Positions 17,733-27,377 are shown, numbered from the stretch's first letter. The stretch is DNA of 64,000 nucleotides from Prolixibacteraceae bacterium (GCA_019459525.1 JAIBEY010000072.1:1-64000), one strand, 5' to 3'. The notes: generated from the sequence alone by a model not told the origin. Numbers and translations: made by a program.

Positions 17733-18845
17733 ATGATTATAGGAGTTCCAAAGGAAATTAAAAACAATGAAAACCGTGTTGCTTTAACTCCGGCTGGTGC
17801 AGCTGAGATGGTAAAAAGTGGTCATACCGTTTATGTGCAGGCGACTGCTGGTATGGGGAGTGGATTTAGTGATGACGATTACATTCATGCGGGTGCAACT
17901 ATTCTTCCGACTATCGAGGAAGTGTATGCCATTGCTGAAATGATCATCAAAGTAAAAGAACCTATCGAGTCGGAATACAAGCTGATAAAGAAAGACCAGA
18001 TTTTATTTACGTATTTCCACTTTGCATCTTATGAGCCATTGACAAAAGCCATGATTGAAAATGGTTCTATTTGTCTGGCTTACGAAACAGTAGAAATGCC
18101 TGACCGTTCGCTCCCATTGCTAATTCCGATGTCGGAAGTGGCAGGCCGTATGTCGATTCAGGAAGGTGCAAAATATCTGGAAAAAACTTATGGCGGTTAC
18201 GGCGTATTACTGGGCGGTGTTCCCGGAGTTCCACCGGCAAAGGTGCTGATTATTGGTGGCGGAATTGTAGGAACTGAAGCTGCTAAAATGGCCGGAGGTC
18301 TGGGCGCTGATGTTACCATTATCGATCTGAGCCTGAAACGTCTCCGTTACCTCGACGATATTATGCCTGCTAATGTAAAAACCATGATGAGTAACGAATA
18401 CAACATCCGCGAGATGGTTCGTAATTCTGACGTAATTATTGGTGCGGTGCTTATCCCGGGAGCAGTAGCTCCAAAACTGGTTACCCGCGATATGCTTCCA
18501 ACCATGAAGCCGGGAACGGTATTGGTTGACGTGGCTGTTGATCAGGGTGGTTGTTTCGAAACTACCGTGCCTACAACACACGATCATCCGACTTTTGTAA
18601 TCGATCATGTTATTCACTACTGTGTAGCCAATATGCCGGGTGCAGTGCCACGCACTTCTACTTTAGCATTAACCAACGCTACACTGCCATATGCCTTACA
18701 GATAGCTAACAAGGGGTGGAAGAAAGCCTGTACGGACAGTGAACCTTTGAGAAAAGGGTTGAATGTTGTTAAAGGAAAAGTCGTTTACGAAGGAGTTGCT
18801 GAAGCCTTCGGACTTCCATATCAAGACGTTCAAACAGTACTTTAA
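17733..18845 (+). CDS. ald: Alanine dehydrogenase
   Basis: A 370-residue NAD-dependent L-alanine dehydrogenase (L-alanine to pyruvate plus ammonia). The start is placed at [22 protein letters not shown], the family's standard N-terminus; an in-frame upstream ATG would add 29 unrelated residues. The substrate-binding RVALTP and the catalytic Lys/His region (KVKEP, FTYFHFA) are present. The Rossmann motif [15 protein letters not shown] is at about 170-185, and DQGGCFETT and [16 protein letters not shown] are also conserved. The length equals the family norm. A terminator follows, so it is monocistronic. Confidence 0.97.
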   Translation: MIIGVPKEIKNNENRVALTPAGAAEMVKSGHTVYVQATAGMGSGFSDDDYIHAGATILPTIEEVYAIAEMIIKVKEPIESEYKLIKKDQILFTYFHFASYEPLTKAMIENGSICLAYETVEMPDRSLPLLIPMSEVAGRMSIQEGAKYLEKTYGGYGVLLGGVPGVPPAKVLIIGGGIVGTEAAKMAGGLGADVTIIDLSLKRLRYLDDIMPANVKTMMSNEYNIREMVRNSDVIIGAVLIPGAVAPKLVTRDMLPTMKPGTVLVDVAVDQGGCFETTVPTTHDHPTFVIDHVIHYCVANMPGAVPRTSTLALTNATLPYALQIANKGWKKACTDSEPLRKGLNVVKGKVVYEGVAEAFGLPYQDVQTVL

Positions 18846-18851
18846 ATCCTG

Positions 18852-18880
18852 AAAACCCCGGTAAAACGGGGTTTTGCTTT
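18852..18880 (+). terminator. Terminator after ald
   Basis: AAAACCCCG and CGGGGTTTT form a 9-bp stem with loop GTAAAA, followed by GCTTTTT, starting 7 bp after the ald stop. Confidence 0.9.
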
Positions 18881-18982
18881 TTATAAGAATTTTTCAAATC
18901 ATAGGAGAGGCCGGAACAATCAGTTTCGGCCTTTTTTCATTTTCCCCTGAAGGTTTTATTCTGTCAACGAAGTAATTTTTTC

Positions 18983-18990
18983 TATTTTTG
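18983..18990 (+). promoter_or_regulatory. Candidate -7 element of valS
   Basis: TATTTTTG followed by CAG fits the Bacteroidota TAnnTTTG element, 30 bp before the valS start. No convincing -33 TTTG is seen at standard spacing. Confidence 0.45.
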
Positions 18991-19019
18991 CAGCTTTGTT
19001 TAAAGCATAAAATATAATC

Positions 19020-21650
19020 ATGGAAATCCCAAGCAAATACAACCCCGCCGAAGTAGAAGACAAATGGTATAAATATTGGATGGAGAATAAATTTTTCCAT
19101 TCCGAACCCGACGAACGTGAACCTTATACCATCGTCATTCCGCCACCAAATGTCACCGGAGTTTTGCACATGGGACACATGCTCAACAATACCATTCAGG
19201 ATATTTTAACCCGTCGCGCCCGCATGCTGGGCAAGAATGCCTGTTGGGTTCCCGGAACCGACCATGCCTCAATTGCTACCGAAGCCCGCGTGGTGAACAA
19301 ACTGAAAAGCGAAGGAATTTCGAAATTCGATTTAAGTCGTGACGAATTCTTGAATCATGCCTGGGAGTGGACTCATAAGCATGGTGGAATTATTCTGGAG
19401 CAGTTAAAAAAACTGGGTGCTTCGTGCGACTGGGATCGTACCGCTTTTACCATGGACGAAATCCGCAGCGATTCGGTGATTAAAACCTTCGTTGACTTGT
19501 ACGACAAAGGACTGATTTACCGCGGTGTTCGTATGGTAAATTGGGATCCGGCTGCAAAAACAGCTTTGTCTGACGAGGAAGTGATTTTTCGCGAAATGCA
19601 ATCGAAATTGTATTACCTGAAATATAAAATTGAAGGAAGTGACAACGAATTTGTAACCATTGCAACAACTCGTCCAGAAACGATTCTGGGTGATACAGCC
19701 GTTTGTGTGAATCCGAACGATCCACGTTTCACCCACCTGAAAGGCAAGCGCGTATTGGTTCCGCTGATTAACCGTTCCATCCCTATTATCGAAGACGAAT
19801 ATGTGGATATGGAATTTGGTACCGGCTGCCTGAAAATTACGCCATCACACGATGTGAATGACTACGAAATCGGGCTGCGCTTCAATTTGCCAAGTATCGA
19901 TATTTTCAACGAAGATGGCACCATGAGCGAAGCTGCCGGAATGTTTGTCGGCGAAGATCGTTTTGCTGTTCGCGAAAAGATCATGGTCGATCTGGAGGCT
20001 GCCGGAAATGTGGCTAAAGTGGAAGATTATACCAATAAAGTTGGTTTCTCGGAACGTACTCATGTTCCAATCGAGCCCAAGTTATCGGCTCAGTGGTTCC
20101 TGAAAATGGATACGCTGATTAAGCCAGCCACTGAAAATGTGCTGAACGATACCATTCAGTTTTATCCGCCGAAATTTAAGAATACCTACCGCCACTGGAT
20201 GGAAAACATCAAAGACTGGTGCATCAGCCGTCAATTGTGGTGGGGTCATCGCATTCCGGTTTATTACCTACCCGATGGTGGTTTTGTAGTGGCCGATTCC
20301 GACGAAAAAGCATTGGCTTTGGCTCGTGAAAAATCAGGCAATCCCAATTTAAGCATGACTGATCTGCATCAGGATGAAGATGTACTCGATACTTGGTTCT
20401 CGAGCTGGTTGTGGCCGATTTCGGTTTTCGATGGCATCAATAATCCTGATAACAAGGAAATCAACTACTATTACCCCACCAACGATTTGGTAACTGGCCC
20501 TGATATTATTTTCTTCTGGGTGGCCCGAATGATTATTGCCGGTTACGAATACCGCGATCTGTTTCCGTTCAAAAATGTATATTTCACAGGAATGGTGCGC
20601 GATAAACAACGTCGCAAAATGTCGAAATCGCTGGGCAATTCGCCCGATCCGCTCGACCTGATTGACACTTACGGTGCCGATGGCGTTCGCGTGGGAATGT
20701 TGCTTTGTTCACCTGCCGGTGGCGATTTGATGTTCGACGAAAGTTTACCACAGCAGGGTGCTGGTTTTGTAACCAAAATCTGGAACTCATTCCGATTGGT
20801 GAATGGTTGGGAAGTAGATTACAAAATTCCACAGCCTGAACATTCCAAATTAGCGATTAGCTGGTTCCACGAAAAGTTCAGCCAGATTGTGGAACAAACC
20901 GATGATCATTTCGATAAATTCCGCATTTCGGATGCATTGATGAATGTGTACACTACGGTGCGCGACGAGTTCTCCGGATGGTTGCTCGAAATGGTGAAAC
21001 CTGCCTACCAGCAGCCGATTGATGGAAAAACATATGAGGAACTGATTGATATTTTTGACGAAGTATTGCGCTTTTTGCATCCATTTATGCCTTTCGTGAG
21101 CGAAGAGGTTTGGCAGTTGCTGAAAGAACGCAAGCTAGGCGACAGTATCACCATCAGTTCATGGCCAAAATCGACTGGCTTCGACGAAACTCTGATCGCA
21201 CAATTTGAAGATGTGAAAGAAGCAATCGCAGGTTTACGTACCATCCGTACGAAGAATAATATTCCGCAGAAAGATCAACTTGAACTGGTCATTTTGGTAG
21301 GCGACAAAGGTTTTGCTCCTGAATTCAATTCCGTACTGGTAAAAATGGGTAACCTTTCAGCATTGAATTTGGTTACCGAAGAAGTGAAATTAGCCGCTTC
21401 ATTTTTGGTGAAATCAACTACTTTCTTTGTTCCGATGGGCGGAACAATCGACGTGGAGGAAGAATTGAAAAAACTTCAGGCTGAACTAGATTACACCAAA
21501 GGCTTCCTGAATTCGGTACTTAAAAAACTAAGCAACGAACGTTTTGTAAGCAGCGCTCCCGAAGCTGTTGTTGCCGTTGAACGCGCCAAACAAGCTGACG
21601 CTGAAGCAAAAATAAAGGTATTGGAAGAGCAGATTGCAAGTTTGAAATAA
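19020..21650 (+). CDS. valS: Valyl-tRNA synthetase
   Basis: An 876-residue class I synthetase that charges tRNA-Val. The HIGH-type motif is HMGH (about 45), in [17 protein letters not shown]. The CP1 editing domain lies at about 195-370 ([14 protein letters not shown] and [19 protein letters not shown]). The KMSKS motif is in [16 protein letters not shown] (about 532), then the anticodon-binding helical domain, and a C-terminal coiled coil (about 805-876, [16 protein letters not shown] to EEQIASLK). The last 120 bp (21531-21650) are duplicated in diverged form at 24735-24854 beyond the next three genes. The 3' end may therefore have been replaced by an incoming element. The gene itself is full length. 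Confidence 0.98.
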   Translation: MEIPSKYNPAEVEDKWYKYWMENKFFHSEPDEREPYTIVIPPPNVTGVLHMGHMLNNTIQDILTRRARMLGKNACWVPGTDHASIATEARVVNKLKSEGISKFDLSRDEFLNHAWEWTHKHGGIILEQLKKLGASCDWDRTAFTMDEIRSDSVIKTFVDLYDKGLIYRGVRMVNWDPAAKTALSDEEVIFREMQSKLYYLKYKIEGSDNEFVTIATTRPETILGDTAVCVNPNDPRFTHLKGKRVLVPLINRSIPIIEDEYVDMEFGTGCLKITPSHDVNDYEIGLRFNLPSIDIFNEDGTMSEAAGMFVGEDRFAVREKIMVDLEAAGNVAKVEDYTNKVGFSERTHVPIEPKLSAQWFLKMDTLIKPATENVLNDTIQFYPPKFKNTYRHWMENIKDWCISRQLWWGHRIPVYYLPDGGFVVADSDEKALALAREKSGNPNLSMTDLHQDEDVLDTWFSSWLWPISVFDGINNPDNKEINYYYPTNDLVTGPDIIFFWVARMIIAGYEYRDLFPFKNVYFTGMVRDKQRRKMSKSLGNSPDPLDLIDTYGADGVRVGMLLCSPAGGDLMFDESLPQQGAGFVTKIWNSFRLVNGWEVDYKIPQPEHSKLAISWFHEKFSQIVEQTDDHFDKFRISDALMNVYTTVRDEFSGWLLEMVKPAYQQPIDGKTYEELIDIFDEVLRFLHPFMPFVSEEVWQLLKERKLGDSITISSWPKSTGFDETLIAQFEDVKEAIAGLRTIRTKNNIPQKDQLELVILVGDKGFAPEFNSVLVKMGNLSALNLVTEEVKLAASFLVKSTTFFVPMGGTIDVEEELKKLQAELDYTKGFLNSVLKKLSNERFVSSAPEAVVAVERAKQADAEAKIKVLEEQIASLK
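21531..21650 (+). repeat. Direct repeat copy 1 (valS 3' end)
   Basis: The 120 bp encoding the last 39 residues and stop of valS. It aligns without gaps to 24735-24854 with 14 mismatches by hand count (106/120 identical). Most mismatches are synonymous; only Val to Ile and Ser to Gly change the protein. Codon-level divergence of this kind means homologous copies from different lineages rather than a recent local duplication. Confidence 0.95.
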
Positions 21651-21687
21651 ACGGCGATTTTCAGTCTTTCAAAAATGTAAATATATG

Positions 21688-21727
21688 AAGGGATTTCATC
21701 TTTCTTAGAAGGATGGAATCCCTTTTT
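21688..21727 (+). terminator. Terminator after valS
   Basis: AAGGGATTTCATC and GATGGAATCCCTT pair (one mismatch) around an 11-nt loop and run into TTTTT. It separates valS from the three-gene cassette. The orphan valS end at 24735-24854 has its own, unrelated terminator. Confidence 0.85.
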
Positions 21728-21788
21728 GTGCTTCGGGATCTAATCCGCAAAAATTGTTGTTAAACGCAATTGCACCCAATGAAAATTG

Positions 21789-21796
21789 TATATTTG
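21789..21796 (+). promoter_or_regulatory. Candidate -7 element of the three-gene cassette
   Basis: TATATTTG fits TAnnTTTG and lies about 60 bp before the first cassette gene and after the valS terminator. A TTGC is found 15 bp upstream, shorter than the usual 19-21 bp spacing. The element suggests the cassette has its own promoter. Confidence 0.45.
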
Positions 21797-21854
21797 AGAA
21801 TTATTTGATTATCAGAGCGACAAGGTCAAAACTTTATTATTCTCAATTTTAAGT

Positions 21855-22733
21855 ATGAAAAAGCAGATTGCACATGGTCAAAAGGAAAAAATGAGAAGCT
21901 ATGCTAGTATCTTTTCGAGTACTTCTTTTGCTCGTTTGCTGAAAAATGAAGATTTCGATTTTATCAATAAAAAGATAGAACGTTATGACAGCAATAAAAT
22001 TGGGAAGAACTTTACTACATATTCTGAATATATCAGGTACGCCTACAATTCTTTGAAAAAGGAATATCGTTGTGAGTATGTGTACAAAAATGAGCTAATA
22101 AACGAATTACTTCTTAAGAAATACGGGACAGAAAATACTGTTGTTATAAACGAATTCAAGGTTGGTAATTCTGTTGCTGATATGGTGTTGTTTAATGGAA
22201 CAAGTAAAGCTTTTGAAATAAAGACCGAACTTGATTCAGAAAAAAGGTTAAATGGACAATTGAACGATTATGCAAAGATTTTCAAAGAGTGCTATATCGT
22301 AACTCATGAATCACTAATTGAAAAGTACTTAGAAACTGATGTGAAAATTGGGGTTATTGCGATTGTAAAACACAACAATTCTTTTAAAATGGAGGAAGTT
22401 AGGAAAGCTGCTATTTCAGAAGATATTGATGCTAGTGTTTTGATTAAAAGCCTTCGAACGCAGGAGTATAAAAATATTGTTATAGCCTATTTTGGACAAC
22501 TACCATGTGTTAGTAATTTTCAGATGTTTGATGAATGCGCTTTTTTAATGCAGCAAATCCCCCATAGTGAATTACATCGTCTGTTTATTACGGAACTCAA
22601 AAAAAGAGCTTCAAATACTCAATTACTTCAAAGTTTTTATAAAGAACTTAGACAGTTGTGTTTGAGCCTGAAAATCAATCAACGAGATTATCAATCACTA
22701 AGCTTAAAATTAAGTCAACCCATAAAACTCTAA
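21855..22733 (+). CDS. sce7726-family protein (PD-(D/E)XK nuclease-like)
   Basis: A 292-residue protein whose central part (about 65-165) matches the sce7726 pattern: a helical N-terminus with YIRYAYNSLKKEYRCEYVYKNEL, then VINEFKVGNSVADMVLF and KAFEIKTELDSEKRLNGQLNDY. The Asp of VADMV and the E-x-K of FEIKTE, followed by a conserved Asp and a Q-x-x-x-Y helix, resemble a PD-(D/E)XK nuclease core. Catalysis is inferred. No signal peptide or membrane helix is seen, so it is cytoplasmic. It is the first gene of a tight operon, 5 bp before the next gene. It looks richer in A/T than valS, suggesting transfer. Confidence 0.75.
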   Translation: MKKQIAHGQKEKMRSYASIFSSTSFARLLKNEDFDFINKKIERYDSNKIGKNFTTYSEYIRYAYNSLKKEYRCEYVYKNELINELLLKKYGTENTVVINEFKVGNSVADMVLFNGTSKAFEIKTELDSEKRLNGQLNDYAKIFKECYIVTHESLIEKYLETDVKIGVIAIVKHNNSFKMEEVRKAAISEDIDASVLIKSLRTQEYKNIVIAYFGQLPCVSNFQMFDECAFLMQQIPHSELHRLFITELKKRASNTQLLQSFYKELRQLCLSLKINQRDYQSLSLKLSQPIKL

Positions 22734-22738
22734 TTATC

Positions 22739-23674
22739 ATGTATTATCCTTACCTGAGAGGCAAGCAATTTGAGCTTTTAGCATTAAGAGAGTTTGCTGA
22801 AAAATATAGTGATGATTGCAATGTATTCCCCATTATTGAACCTGTTAAAAGCAGTTTTAACAGTATGAAGTTAGCCTTAAAAAAACTACAGGAAAAGGAA
22901 ATAAGCTATGCGTTGGTTATGAATCCTCAGGTAGGTGACCTTATTCGCAATAAAAAAGCGATTGAAACAGAGTTGGAACAATTGCTTGAAGATAAAGATT
23001 TATGGATTCCAGCCTACATTGTAAATAGCAATAGCAAAGGAATTATAAGACAACTTCATATTAAGGACTATAATCATGTTATGTTGATTTGTCAAGACAG
23101 TGTGGATTCAAATGATCCAGACTTTGAAGAATTGATCGGTTTACCTGAAGTTTCTAAGGTTTTAATTAGTAATGATAATCGTTCGTTAAAGAGGAAGCTA
23201 CAAAGGTCAGGAAAAGATGTTATTCGACTTGATGATAACTTTAAACCACAAAAGAAAAACTCTGATTATGTTGGTATTCTTGAGGAGAAATTTACAGAGG
23301 AACATAGGTATTATGCCGAAGAAGACAAATACCAAGGATTAGGAGATTATACTGTATTAACAAGCGACTTTTTAGAGGGAGGAAGACTACCTTATGCCGT
23401 AGCAATTCATTTAACATACGAAAAAAATTCTGATGAAATATGGGTAAGGCACTTTGTGTCAGACACGAATGATGATAACACTAATATTCAGGGTAAGTTT
23501 GGGGAAGCCGCAGAGAAAGCAGTACAATTCTTTGAGCAAATTCCTTATTCGAACGATTCAATTGCTGAATTGACAGGTTATTATAGAAATGGACAATATC
23601 CAGGGTTGGGAGTTTTGAAGAAAATATCAATAAAGAACCATCTGGAATTAATGAATACCATTTTAACTCATTAA
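22739..23674 (+). CDS. Beta family protein (T4 Beta-protein-like)
   Basis: A 311-residue cytoplasmic protein starting MYYPYLRGKQFELLALREFAEKY, the typical opening of the Beta_protein family (named after a phage T4 protein of unknown role). It continues with FPIIEPVKSSF, VMNPQVGD and a C-terminal GLGDYTVLTSDFLEGGRLPYAVAIHLTY. The start at 22739 is preferred over an upstream in-frame ATG inside the previous gene, because the family match begins here. Members occur in phages and often in variable regions. The biochemical activity is unknown. It is spaced 5 bp after the sce7726 gene and 11 bp before the RES gene, so the three are one transcription unit. Confidence 0.75.
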   Translation: MYYPYLRGKQFELLALREFAEKYSDDCNVFPIIEPVKSSFNSMKLALKKLQEKEISYALVMNPQVGDLIRNKKAIETELEQLLEDKDLWIPAYIVNSNSKGIIRQLHIKDYNHVMLICQDSVDSNDPDFEELIGLPEVSKVLISNDNRSLKRKLQRSGKDVIRLDDNFKPQKKNSDYVGILEEKFTEEHRYYAEEDKYQGLGDYTVLTSDFLEGGRLPYAVAIHLTYEKNSDEIWVRHFVSDTNDDNTNIQGKFGEAAEKAVQFFEQIPYSNDSIAELTGYYRNGQYPGLGVLKKISIKNHLELMNTILTH

Positions 23675-23685
23675 TTCAGTATTTT

Positions 23686-24735
23686 ATGAAGGTTTGCGAT
23701 CAATGTTTTAACGACAATGAAATCAAGCAATTTATAGTTGCAACATCAACAGAATATGGTACATGTGAATGTTGCCTGGAAGAAGGTAATCTGATTGATG
23801 TTAATGAGATAATGGATTTTTTCTCAGAATTCATATCTATATTTAAGTATGATGATGTTAACGGTGAACCTCTAATTAATGTTCTTCAGGGAGCTTGGGG
23901 TATTTTTTCCTCATCAGATATAGGATTAAAGATTTTATCCGACTTCGATGTATCACTAACACTTGAACTTGTTTTGGGATTAAACCTCCCGGGATCAGGC
24001 TTTAATCCTAAAATTCCAGTTTCATACATTGATGAGATTATTGAAAGCGTTTCTTTCTGGACAAAACTAAAAGATGATTTAAAGTGGAAACGTCGTTTCT
24101 TAACTGACATTGATGAAATGACAGAATTAGGCTGGGATGCAATGTTTAATGTATTTGTCATATTGGATTCTCAAAATAAACTTTACCGTGCCAGGATAAA
24201 TCAGAATGAACAGACTACAGCATATTCAGATATCCAAATGTATGCGCCTCCAAATACTACATCAACAGCTGGAAGGGCAAATCCTCAAGGAATACCCTAT
24301 TTATATTTGAGCAAAACATTAGAGACGACATTGTATGAAGCACGTGCATCTTTTTTAGATAATATCAGTATCGGAATTTTTCATATTAAAGATGGTTTTG
24401 AAGCAAAGCTTGTTGATTTTACGAATAAAACAAGTCCATTTAATAATATGGGGGATATCATTAATTTCACGAAAGCTCGATTACTTAGAGAAGTGATTAG
24501 TCAGGATTTGTCCAAACCATTGCGCCGGTACGATTCAGAATTGGAATATATCCCAACACAGTTTATTTGTGAATATATTCGATTTTTTACAGGCGCAGAA
24601 GGAATACAGTTTTACAGTTCATTGGAAAAAGATGGGATAAATGTCGTACTTTTTGATCAGGAAAATATTATATGCTCCGATGTAGAATTACATCAGATAA
24701 CGGAAGTGACGATTAAGTCGAAAAGGATTATTTGA
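23686..24735 (+). CDS. RES-domain protein with N-terminal zinc ribbon (NAD+ phosphorylase-like)
   Basis: A 349-residue protein. The N-terminus has paired cysteines (CDQC at 4-7 and CECC at about 28-31), like the zinc-ribbon N-terminal domain found fused to RES and HEPN proteins. The C-terminal half (about 160-345) is a RES domain: LYRARI, AGRANPQGIPYLYLS, TTLYEARA (conserved Glu), PTQFICEYI and GIQFYSSL followed by NVVLFD. Known RES toxins break down NAD+ and are usually paired with an Xre-type antitoxin; no such gene is present here. The stop TGA lies exactly on the junction with the second valS 3' repeat. Its role as toxin or effector of the cassette is inferred. Confidence 0.8.
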   Translation: MKVCDQCFNDNEIKQFIVATSTEYGTCECCLEEGNLIDVNEIMDFFSEFISIFKYDDVNGEPLINVLQGAWGIFSSSDIGLKILSDFDVSLTLELVLGLNLPGSGFNPKIPVSYIDEIIESVSFWTKLKDDLKWKRRFLTDIDEMTELGWDAMFNVFVILDSQNKLYRARINQNEQTTAYSDIQMYAPPNTTSTAGRANPQGIPYLYLSKTLETTLYEARASFLDNISIGIFHIKDGFEAKLVDFTNKTSPFNNMGDIINFTKARLLREVISQDLSKPLRRYDSELEYIPTQFICEYIRFFTGAEGIQFYSSLEKDGINVVLFDQENIICSDVELHQITEVTIKSKRII

Positions 24736-24854
24736 GCAACGAACGTTTTGTTAGCAGCGCTCCTGAAGCTGTTGTGGCCATAGAACGCGCCAAACAAGCT
24801 GATGCCGAAGCCAAAATTAAAGTATTGGAAGAGCAGATTGCGGGATTGAAATAG
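24735..24854 (+). repeat. Direct repeat copy 2 (orphan valS 3' end)
   Basis: This segment encodes [20 protein letters not shown] and onward to a TAG stop in the valS frame, without any valS body before it. It matches 21531-21650 at 106 of 120 positions without gaps. It begins inside the stop codon of the RES gene. It marks the right boundary of the cassette and is probably the original 3' end of the host valS, displaced when the cassette entered with its own copy. Confidence 0.95.
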
Positions 24855-24868
24855 GATTTACATAATAT

Positions 24869-24903
24869 TATAGAGCAGGTGACTCAAAATCACCTGCTCT
24901 ATA
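24869..24903 (+). terminator. Terminator after the orphan valS end
   Basis: ATAGAGCAGGTGA and TCACCTGCTCTAT form a perfect 13-bp stem with loop CTCAAAA. It lies 15 bp after the orphan stop. It is probably the ancestral valS terminator, now also serving the RES operon and the convergent gene. Confidence 0.85.
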
Positions 24904-24932
24904 ATTAACTCCAAGTCAGACCCTAACTAAAA

Positions 24933-27377
24933 TCAATCATCATCTTCTTCTTTCTCTACAGTAAAGAATGCGGCATGAACCGGTGCGGGGCAAACGCTAT
25001 TCAATCCGTGAATGGCAGCCCAGATTACATCATTAAATTGGGCATCTGGCACCCGGTCTTCTTTGCTGAAATCGAATGTTTCGCTTAATCTCGACATCTT
25101 GTTGTCATCCGTATTTTTCTGGTTCAAATCCACCAAATTGGGAAGCACCTTAAATGGTGGATGGTTCGCCGTTTTGTTAAAACACCTCCATAACGGTTCG
25201 GCGGCGGCATCGTACTGGCTCATAGGTGGCAATCCCAGAATCAGTTCGATGGTGCGAAGTGCCGACGAGGTGGAATACATGGTGTGATCAACAAATCCCT
25301 GCTTTACAAATCCACCGGCCAGATAGGCTGTCGAGCGGTGAGCGTCCACGTGGTCAGGCCCATTTTGTGCGTCATCTTCCACAATAACTACCAAACTTTC
25401 ATTCCAGATCGGAGAATTGCTGAGGTATTCAACAAAAAGTCCTACGGCCAAGTCGTTATCGGCGGCGTGCGCCAAAGGGGTAGGCCTGCCTATTCTTAAA
25501 CCTTCGGTATGATCGTTGCCAAATCGGATGCTGCTAAATTGTGGAACTTTGCCTGTCGAAAGTAATTTTTCGAAGTCCTCTTTCCACCAACGAAACCGCA
25601 CGGTATCGCGGATAGACATATCCCAGCCAATATAATTCTCGCAGAAATGATCTTGCAAAACCGGGATGTTTGGTTTGTTATTGTCTCCTATAAACTCGCC
25701 GTAACTCCGGTACGAAACGCCATATCGTTTGCAAAAATCCCACAGGAACCCATTTTTATTATTGGCTATTTCGCGGCCACCTTCTCCCGGATACGATCCA
25801 CCCCGGCCTCCATAGCTGGTTGGCCAGTTCTTTTCCAGGTAATCGGTAGCATAGGCTCCCATGGTCCAGTTATGGCCATCAGCACTCACTTCACCATCCA
25901 CATAAAAGTTGTCGAGCAAAACGAATTGCCTCGCCAGTGCATGCTGGTTTGGAGTTATGTTCTCGCCGAACAGCACCAATTTGGGATCGCCATTCCCTTC
26001 AGGAATATCTCCCAAAACCTGATCGTAAGTACGGTTTTCTTTGATGATGTAAAAAACATATTTGATGGGTGATGGCTCGCCAACTTTCGAAGGAATCGGG
26101 TTGCCTTCCTCACCTTTCGAAAGCATCTCAGTGCTTTTGTTGTAAGGTGTGTTGCTGTAAACTGACTGAGAATAAATGCCGAGTTGTGTGTCTGTTGGTT
26201 TAGGTATGGCCTGAAGCGTTCCCCGGAACAACCCTCCAATGTATTGCACTTTCGGTTTTTTATTCAAATCAGCATGGTGAGCCACGTCCTCTTTTTTAGG
26301 ACTTGGGCCGTAAGGATTCGCTTTTGAGGTCAGGCCTTTCCCGTTGGCAACAAAAATCTGGTTTTTAACTACCCGCACACAGGTTGGATACCAGCCGGTA
26401 GGAATAAATCCTTTGCTAAAACTCTTTCCGGGATTGCTTACATCGAAAACGGCCAGGCAATTGTTATCTGCATTGGCGATGTACAACGTTTTTTCATCCT
26501 CACCCAAAGCTAAACTGTTAGTTGTCGATCCTGAAGGGGAATCAGGATAAATTGCCGAATTCAGAATTTCAATCACTCTTTTTTGTTTCAGCGAAATAAC
26601 TGAAACCGAATTGTCGTTGGCATTGCTCACGAAGAGATATTTGCCATTGCCGGTGATGCACAAGTCATTCGGATTATCGCCAACCGGAATTGAACCTGCT
26701 ATGTTTTGTTGGTTGGTGTCAAATAAAATAACTTTATCGCAACCCCAGCAGGTGATGTAGAGCATTTTATGGTCTGCAGACAATAAGCAGGTATATCCTT
26801 CGCCGCATAAAGGAAATTGTGATTTTACTTTTTTCTCTTTCAGGTCGTACACGTACAACGAATTGTTTTCCTTGGTTACAGTGTACAGTAGCTGTTTTTC
26901 GTCATCAACGGCAATGCCGGCAATCGAAATTTTCTCGGGCCAGCGTTTGCCAATAACCAATGTGTCGAGGGGAATCAGCTTGTTGCTTTTAACCTGAAAC
27001 CGAACAACCCAGTTGTCATTTCCGCCTGAAGCATACAGGTATTTTCCGTCTTTCGAGAACATAAGTCCCAGCCAGCTTTTGGCCATAACTACCGAATCGA
27101 GTCGCTGCATTTGAACTGCGTCGATCAGGTGGATACTTTGATCGCTTTGGCCATTGTTGGTCACCGCTAATAGTTTCCCGGAAGGTGAAACGGCTAAGTT
27201 TAGAGGCAAATCGCCAACAGGAAGCATTTTGCCAACAGGCGAAAGCTTCCATCCGTTTGTCAATGAAACACGATTGGCTTCAATTTCTTTCAGGCTCTGG
27301 GCATTAGCCGGAAGAAGTGTCGCCATTAAATTGAGGCTAAGCAGAAAAATCGTAGTTCTAAATCCTGAATAATGCAT
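24933..27377 (-). CDS. Secreted YncE-like beta-propeller / phosphoesterase fusion
   Basis: An 814-residue exported protein with a signal peptide (MHYSGFRTTIFLLSLNLMATLLPANA). Residues about 50-360 are YVTN/YncE-type beta-propeller repeats (LAVSPSGKLLAVTNNGQSD, VGDNPNDLCITGNGKYLFVSN and others). Residues about 420-780 are a phosphoesterase domain of the alkaline-phosphatase superfamily: KENRTYDQVLGD, ADGHNWTMGAYATDY, VVIVEDDAQNGPDHVDAHRS with metal-binding Asp/His. Such fusions are periplasmic or surface phosphoesterases of unknown substrate. It converges on the cassette and ends 79 bp from the orphan valS end, with the hairpin at 24869 between them. It appears monocistronic. Confidence 0.9.
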   Translation of the reverse strand: MHYSGFRTTIFLLSLNLMATLLPANAQSLKEIEANRVSLTNGWKLSPVGKMLPVGDLPLNLAVSPSGKLLAVTNNGQSDQSIHLIDAVQMQRLDSVVMAKSWLGLMFSKDGKYLYASGGNDNWVVRFQVKSNKLIPLDTLVIGKRWPEKISIAGIAVDDEKQLLYTVTKENNSLYVYDLKEKKVKSQFPLCGEGYTCLLSADHKMLYITCWGCDKVILFDTNQQNIAGSIPVGDNPNDLCITGNGKYLFVSNANDNSVSVISLKQKRVIEILNSAIYPDSPSGSTTNSLALGEDEKTLYIANADNNCLAVFDVSNPGKSFSKGFIPTGWYPTCVRVVKNQIFVANGKGLTSKANPYGPSPKKEDVAHHADLNKKPKVQYIGGLFRGTLQAIPKPTDTQLGIYSQSVYSNTPYNKSTEMLSKGEEGNPIPSKVGEPSPIKYVFYIIKENRTYDQVLGDIPEGNGDPKLVLFGENITPNQHALARQFVLLDNFYVDGEVSADGHNWTMGAYATDYLEKNWPTSYGGRGGSYPGEGGREIANNKNGFLWDFCKRYGVSYRSYGEFIGDNNKPNIPVLQDHFCENYIGWDMSIRDTVRFRWWKEDFEKLLSTGKVPQFSSIRFGNDHTEGLRIGRPTPLAHAADNDLAVGLFVEYLSNSPIWNESLVVIVEDDAQNGPDHVDAHRSTAYLAGGFVKQGFVDHTMYSTSSALRTIELILGLPPMSQYDAAAEPLWRCFNKTANHPPFKVLPNLVDLNQKNTDDNKMSRLSETFDFSKEDRVPDAQFNDVIWAAIHGLNSVCPAPVHAAFFTVEKEEDDD

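Noticed and set aside
18207-18617. 136-codon minus-strand frame opposite alanine dehydrogenase
   Set aside because: It lies wholly inside ald, without domain or upstream signal.
21531-24854. Recent tandem duplication of the valS tail as cause of the two copies
   Set aside because: Fourteen mismatches, mostly at third codon positions, with no gaps and different terminators after each copy, indicate separate lineages rather than a local copy event.
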